A stretch of DNA of 64,000 nt from Przewalskia tangutica (Eukaryota; Streptophyta; Magnoliopsida; Solanales; Solanaceae), in assembly GCA_029844215.1 (NCBI GenBank), contig CM056738.1, forward strand, positions 62,835,593 through 62,899,592. The letters run 5' to 3'. Shown piece by piece: positions 57,462-64,000 of the stretch (position 1 is its first letter; the number at the start of each line of letters is the position of its first letter). The position numbers and the translations under genes were made by a program. The notes beneath the pieces were generated by a model. The model ran no database searches, was not told where the DNA came from, and saw only the letters and a program-made list of their open reading frames with translations.

Positions 57462-60007
57462 TGTTATACCCCATGGTTCGGCCGTGCGTGGGGCCGTCAC
57501 GAAATTAGAGAAACACGTTCGGCCTCGAGCCGCATGGGCGGAGGCGCGCGCATGGCGCGGTGAAGTGCGAGGCGCTGAAGTTCCAGCGCCAGGCGCCGAA
57601 AGATCCGAGGGTCCGCAGAGCTGCGGCCGCACACGGAAGCAGGGCGCGCCGAGGCGGGAAATTTGGGCGAAAAACTTAGAAAGTCGATTTTTGTTTTAAA
57701 AGAGGCCATGGGAGGGTGACAAGTGTCCCCATCTGATTTTCTGCTACATGCATTATATTGACCAAGGCTTGGTCATTTCTTTCAACTTTTCATCTTTACA
57801 CTCCATCTCTCTCTAAATTAAAAAAGCTCATCCTTCTCTCTAAATTCCCAAGAGGAATTCTAGCCTAAGGGAAAAATCTGAAAAGTGTAATAGGAAGGAA
57901 AGGTTATTACAAGCTTGTGAAGACTATTGTGGTGGTGTTCTTGGAGAAAAGGCTAGCAAGGTGTTGGAATAAGTTTGGCTAAAACTCAAGGTAACATTTC
58001 TTCTCTTGTAGTTGGTATTGGGCGTTGCATGTTTAATAGGAAGAACTTGTAGTTGGAAAAAATGCACTTAGAGTAGTTGCATGTAAAATGGGGTTTGATT
58101 ATGAAAGAATTGGTTTGGGGGATTTTATGAGCATGTTGTTGCCTAAATACTACATTAGACTTGTTGGGTTAGTTGTTGTAACTTGTGGTGCTGAATTTTA
58201 CACACCAAAGTTTAGGTGTGTAATCCCCTTGGTGTTGGTTGGTTGTTGAGCCTTAAACATGGCATTTGAGCGTTAAAAATCGACCTTGGAAAAGGTGGCA
58301 AAGTATGTAGAAACAAAGGAAACGCTGCCCAATTTTCCGTAGGAAATTGGTGACTTTAACTTGGGAAAATTCTGCATTATAATTAGAGCTTGATAAACGT
58401 ATTGTGGTCATTTTAGGTTGACATACTACGTGCGGTAAATTGGACTTAGCTTGTGGATTGACCGAAGAGGTATGTGGAGCTTTCCTATCTCTTGAGCATG
58501 ATTAGTTGTACCTATGTAGTACGGTAGACGTACAAGATTTGGAAATCTTCGTTTGTTATAAGTATTTGATACTTGCTTCGTTTTAAAAGAAAAGTATAAA
58601 AATCCCTTGGACTTAAGGGAATGTGTTTTACTATTGTTTAACTCTAATATAACGGCTTTATGGGGAGTTGGTTATATTAGTTTGTAAAAGTTTAATGGAG
58701 AAAGGTTTTGATGTTTTGAACTTGTGGAGGGAAAATGGTTTTAAGGCATGAATTGCCTAAGGTTTTACAAGAAATGAAGTAACTTAATTTAGAAGCTTGG
58801 GATAGTTTTAAAAGGAAACGTGACTTGTTTTGAAAAGAAATCGTAACTTGATACTATGGTGATTAGTATCTTGGAATTTTTGTATAAAAAGAGTTATTTC
58901 TTAAAAGGTTAGAGGTACATGATACTTGGGTTAAATTCCCGGATTTTTATTAAAAGACATGATCGTGCCTTAGGTATACTAAAATGAGAGGATGTATTAA
59001 TACTATTAATAAGAAGTTAGGTGATTCTTAACTTGCTTAAGTTATGATAGGCCGGTAGTGCTTATGTTGTGGTGTGATAGGCCGGTAGTGCTTATGTTAT
59101 GTTTAATAGCCGGATGAGCTATGTTATATATATTTATATTACTGGTAAACCCGGGTTATTATTTATGCCATGGATTTGCTACCCATGATGCGAGCGCGCG
59201 CTTGTACTCATGCGGATCCGACCATAGGATCCATGCGGGTGAAATAGTCCCACGCGAGTACGCCGATGGTACTCACGCGGATCCACAGGATCCATGCGGT
59301 GAAATAGTCCCACGCGGGTGAAATAGTCCTATGACGAGGCGGATGACCTACGCGGGTCCACAGGACCTATGCGGGTGAAATAGTCCCAGGAGTAGGATTG
59401 CTTAATGATACTACGGGCGAGGTACCCTGGTTTGATCATGAGCCTCCTATTTTTATGCTATAAAATGTATACTTGTTACTCTCATTATTAGTCAGGCACA
59501 GTGCAACATACTGTGGTTTTATCTATAACTTTAATGTATTTTGGACTTATGATATTACTACGATTTTTCGCTTTACATACTGTACGTTGTGCATCGACCC
59601 TTCCTCGGGGGCTGCGTTCATGCCGCAGGTAAGGGAAAACAGGTGGTAGATCCTCGTTCCTAGGATCTTGTACTCAGGTGTCAGGAGCTCCATTTCTTCG
59701 GAGGCTCGACTTTTGGTATGGTCCTCCCTGGAGTCATTGGTATTTTGTACATTCAGGGGCATGACGGGGCCCTGTCCCGTCATAGTGTTATTCATTCTTA
59801 GAGGCCTGTAGTCTTGTCAGAACTTGGTTCGTTAAGGATGTAACTGCTCGGTTTATGTACTTTTGGGTTAGCCATTTTGGGCTAGACTATTCTATATCTT
59901 AATGGTTGTTTATCTTGAGTTTACATTCCGCTGGTTTTCTCTGATGTTGTGTCACTAGGGTGCCCGGGTTAAGGCACCGGTCACGGGTCCGGGTTCGGGT
60001 CGTGACA
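57462..60007 (+). repeat. 3' LTR of element G
   Basis: It is 2,546 bp, TGTTATACCCCATGG...GGGTCGTGACA, and nearly identical to the 5' LTR. Differences are mostly short indels in the GC-rich start block, C/T differences in the GC-rich repeats (59190-59390), and CAG/CTG-type changes near 59560-59600. Confidence 0.94.
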
Positions 60008-60012
60008 TGAGC

Positions 60013-63000
60013 AATCTATCTAAGTCTCAAAATACTCCCTCCCACTTGTTTGCTTCGTCCAAAGCCCCTCCCCCCTCCCTTGAGAAGCTTTGGCCGAGAG
60101 GGTCTCCCCCTCCCCCTTTGTAGAGGCTTGGCCGTGGGGTACACCCCCCCCCCCTAGCCTAGTTGTTTTCGTATAATACCCATTTTTGTGGTATAGAAAT
60201 ACTCTCCTAGTATTGTTATAATGCCCAAATACTTTAGCCCATATACCTTGTAGTACTTTCCAAAGTACCCTTTTTATACAAAAGCCCAGAAAATACTATT
60301 ATACTTCCTCTTAGCCTCTAAACGAAACCCTAAGGAAATCTTCATTGTTAGTTGAAGTATTTAAGTAGAAGTTGGTTAGAACTTCTAAGGGTTGGTTGGA
60401 GCGGGTTGGAGCGCACGGAGTAGGAGCTAAACCTTGCTCAGGATCGACATATAAACTCGGATAATTTTGGGCTTATCGAGGTAAACACTCTTGACCTTCT
60501 ATTGTAATTGGAAATTACATGTTGTAGGAATATATAGTTGAAGTATACTATATATAGAACTGAACATTATAATTGTGCGGCAATGTCTTTTGACTTAAGC
60601 CTGAATAATACTTACGGCAATGTCTTGCGACTTAAGCTGAATTTTAAGAAGTGAATCAACTGTAATTACATGGATCAGACATGAGGCTTGTGTAGTATTA
60701 CTGTGAGTAGAATTGTACACGTCCGGTTAGACGTGCAAACCCCCCCCCCCCTGGTTGGCTTGGTGGCCGGCCTCGATAGAGGAGGAGATTTACGCTGTTG
60801 CGGGGGGGGAGGTGCTGCCGAATTTTCTGTAAGATATTCTACATTGAGATCTAAGACGTTAATAGGCGCCTTGTGGCCTCTATAGGTTGAAATACTACGT
60901 GTGGCGTGGTCTGCTTGGCTTAAGGTGTAGCCGACGGTTTGAGGTACTTGGAGCGCTTTGCTTTTAGTCGGTAATCGTCGCGAGGTATGTGAACCTCTTC
61001 TTATCTGTTCTAGCATGATATGTGTATAACTATGTAGTACGGAGACGCATACGTGTTAAATGTATTTGATTGTTTTTAAACATAAAGTGTTATAACAGCT
61101 CTATGTAAATGAGAAATGCTTTGTGGTTTCTTTTTAAAAAAGATAACTGATTTGACTTATAACCGACTTGATGTGTGATAATAAAGAACCTCGAAGTATT
61201 CTAAAAGATTAAGAAACCTTTTTGGAAGAAGTGTATACTTGGTTTGAAAACATAAGAGTTATACCAGCTTTATGAGAAGTTAGGTGTAACGTCTTAAGAG
61301 AGATAAAAAGAATGGTTTAATGGTTTAGAAGTTAAGAGACTTATTCTTAAAAGATAAGAGACTTGACTTAATATGGATGTTTGTGTGAAACCTCATTCGT
61401 GAGTAATGAGTACTTGGTTTTTGAAAAGAATAATGTTTCTTGATTTGAAATCAGAATGTATCGACAAACCACTGCAGCGTTAATAAAGGAAAATGTATTG
61501 AATAATTAAGTATTATTAAAACCAGTAGAAACCTCCATCTGCATAGAAGCTAAGATGAGACAAAATGATATTACATTTTCTAGATCATGGCTGCTTAATA
61601 AGATTGATTATGAACAAGAATAACCTATTCGCCTATGGCATATGCTACTCAATTGTTTTAAAAGAGATTAAGACATTGAACTGTGAAACTTTTCAAAAAG
61701 AGACTTGTGTAATTGAAATTAGGCAAACTGGAACTTTAGGGAAAAGAAAGGCATTGTGTTGTCTTAAAATGGTTTAAAAACATAAGGTGTTATAACAACT
61801 TTATGGGAAGTTGGTTATAACGACGTTATGAAAACAAAAGAAAGGTTTTATCATCGGTTTTAATGTGGTAACTTGGCTTTAAAAAGAGAAGTGTTTTGGT
61901 CAAAAAAAAAGAAAGCATGGTGTTGCCTTAATCTGGTTTTAAAAAAGAAAGAATGGAACTTGTTTTGGTTTACTTAAAAGCTATAAGTCACTCTATTTTA
62001 TACTACGGGTATCGGGTGACTTTTATAAAAGGAATAGATCTCTTTAAAAGGAATTTAACGTACGTAGTACTTTAGGGTTAAAACCCGGACTTGGGCATAA
62101 AATGAAAGTACTTCGAGTTGTGTAGAAACTTGCCTATGCTTGTTGTTGTGAAACTTGCCTATGCTTGTTGTTGTGAAACTTGCCTATGCTTGTTGTTGTG
62201 AAAACTTGCCTATGCTTGTTGTGATAGCCTTTGTTGTGCAAGAATTGTGTTTCTATACTACCGCGTCTCTCGATGGAGGGTCGGTTGACTTGTTGAGAAT
62301 TTACTTGACGTGGCCTACAGCCGACGGATAAATTCCACGCACGCGTTCTCGCTGATAGTGTTACTTTTGTAATCGCTTTGGACATACTGACACGATGCGT
62401 AGCGCACGGGTATGCTTCCACTTTGATTACCGCCTTGTTGTCTTATTGTTTCCCTTTGGACATACTGACACGATGCGTAGCGCACGGGTATGCTTCCATT
62501 TGGAATCTTTGTCTTATTATTTCCTTGGACTCATCGACACGATCGTAGCGCACGTATGCTTACATTTGGAATGTTGTCCTATTTGGTCCCTTTGGACATA
62601 CTGACACGATGCGTAGCGCACGGGTATGCTCCCATTTGGATTGCTGTCTTGTTGTTATCATATCATAGATTGCCGACAGTGAGGAAGGTACTCCACGGGC
62701 AGGATTGATGTTGTGGGCGTGAGACCCTGAATTGATATAACTGTTATGTGTGTGTACTGTAGTTTGGTTATCATACCTGTCTCCTGCTTTTACAGACTAT
62801 TATGATTTCATTTACAATATTTACGATTTACATACTTGGTACTGTTATCGACTCCTTCGGGCCGCGTTCATGCCGCAGTAGAAGTACATCTACCGCCGAT
62901 CCCCGCGTTTAGGATCTCATTTCAGCGTTTTGGGAAGCTCCGTTTTGTCGGAGGCTTGTCTTTGGTATGTTACCCTGAGTCTGTAAGTTCTTGTACGTTT

Positions 63001-63268
63001 AGGGGTATGGCGGGGCCCTGTCCCGTCATAGCTGTTGTATAAATCTTAGAGGTGCAGACTGTTGCAAGTGTGGTGTAAGGATTGTAACTGTTCAAATGTT
63101 TATATATATATGTTGGAAGGCAACTGTTTTGGTTGGCCTATTTGCTTTTATTTATCATGTCTCTCGTTTCATATTTATGCTTTATGTTCCGCTGATTTTC
63201 TCTGATGTTGTATCACTAGGGTGCCCGGGGTAAGGCACCAGTCACGGGCCCCGGTTCGGGTCGTGACA
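60013..63268 (+). repeat. Third LTR of the array (LTR3), right segment
   Basis: It resumes LTR3 after element G and its second tgagc. It has a telo-box (60325-60333), donor-like GAG|GTAAAC (60480), ~25-bp units (62125-62222), ~66-bp units (62380-62640) and acceptor-like CACTAG (63219). It ends in GTGACA at 63268. From 61370 on it is close to LTR2; before that it differs from LTR1 and LTR2. Confidence 0.92.
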
Positions 63269-64000
63269 CTAACATGTTTACTTATCAAATCAACAAGAAA
63301 GTATTACAAGGATGTCACAAACCAACACAATCAAGTTATTCACACAAGGTACTTTATGCTAACACGTTCGGGTATCTATCCCCAAAGTACTTCATACATT
63401 AACTCTTTAAAAGATTCGTTTCTTTCACAGTAGTCATACAATACCCGTAGTATATAATAGAGTGACTATCTTTTTAAGTAAACCAAAACACTTCCCTTTG
63501 TAAAATCAAGTAACAACATTATTTTCCAAACGTTCAAGTTTGCCTAATTTCAAATGTTCAAGTTTCTCATTTTCAAAAGGTTTCGTAGTTTCATAAGTAT
63601 TAATCACTTAATGATATAATTCTCCTTTAAAACGATTTGTGAAACATATGCCTTATATGTGAGCAGGTTATTCTTGTTTATAACAATCTTATTTAAGCAG
63701 CCATGATCTAGGAAATGTAATATCATTTTGTCTCATCTTAGCTTCTATACAGATGGAGGTTTCTACTGGTTTTAATAATACTTAATTATTCAGTACATTT
63801 CCTTTTATTAGCGCTGCAATAGTTTGTTCGATACTTATTCTGATTTCCGAAATCAGTAAAACATTATCCCATTTTAAAAACCACGTACTCATTACTCACG
63901 AATGAGGTTTCACACTTATTAACAAAATTCATATTAATTCCTTTAAGTCAAGTCTCTTATCTTTTAAGATCAAGTCTCTTAACTTCTAAAATTAATAAAC
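63269..64000 (-). repeat. Part of another minus-strand LTR
   Basis: The sequence starts ctaacatgtttacttatc and aligns with 16378-17060 of LTR F and 23460-24060 of LTR C on the minus strand. It runs off the window. The five bases after the array, ctaac, do not match the five before it (gtcgg at 38646-38650). Confidence 0.85.

Larger units (their letters stand above)
50455..60007 (+). mobile_element. Element G: complete, gag-less LTR retrotransposon with degraded pol
   Basis: It is a complete 9,553 bp insertion flanked by tgagc (50450-50454 and 60008-60012). Order: 5' LTR, altered primer binding site, gag stub and non-coding stretch, degraded pol ending in a chromodomain-like segment, polypurine tract, 3' LTR. 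The two LTRs are nearly identical, so the insertion is recent, although no frame codes for gag or a working polymerase. Movement in trans is the simplest explanation. Confidence 0.94.

Overview
This window is repeat DNA from a plant nuclear genome. I found no host gene, no host RNA gene and no bacterial feature. Almost every base can be assigned to nested long-terminal-repeat (LTR) retrotransposons of the Ty3/gypsy superfamily. The best-preserved pol pieces (reverse transcriptase, RNase H, integrase and a C-terminal segment resembling a chromodomain) point to the Tekay/Del type of chromovirus. All primer binding sites match the 3' end of initiator tRNA-Met. The species cannot be named from this sequence; an angiosperm is the natural inference.

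Layout. 1-16272: element A (+), whose 5' LTR is cut by the window edge. It holds a broken gag with a duplicated zinc-knuckle region, a conserved non-coding module and an integrase fragment. Its 3' LTR (4312-5373 plus 14365-16272) is split by element B (5374-14364, minus strand, target duplication gtatg), a gag-only element with two 3.3 kb LTRs. 16273-18419: the minus-strand LTR (F) into which A inserted. 18420-20180: internal region and LTR of gag-less element E (minus). 20181-30066: minus-strand LTR I, split by element C (21020-25715, minus, duplication acctg) and by solo LTR H (26057-29275, plus, duplication tttac). 30067-38650: element D (+), the only copy with a clear gag, protease and reverse transcriptase; it stops abruptly at its 3' LTR. 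38651-63268: a compound LTR-internal-LTR-internal-LTR array (X/Y, +) with gag-only internal regions. Its third LTR is split by element G (50455-60007, +, duplication tgagc), which has no gag but carries degraded pol. 63269-64000: part of another minus-strand LTR.

How the parts relate. The elements fall into lineages that each lack something: gag-only (B, X, Y), gag core deleted (A, C), gag-less (E, G) and gag-pol with a truncated pol (D). Several have nearly identical LTR pairs although they cannot code for their own movement, so they were probably mobilised in trans. What they share is not protein but cis-acting sequence: a U3 palindrome, a telo-box downstream of a TATA box, a candidate leader intron inside the LTR, two U5 hairpins, a hairpin in the internal non-coding module, and an inverted repeat beside the polypurine tract. 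The central LTR of the X/Y array is a chimera whose crossover maps to about 30 bp. A recurrent CAG/CTG-type alteration looks like a systematic sequencing error and should be settled before frameshifts or insertion ages are interpreted.
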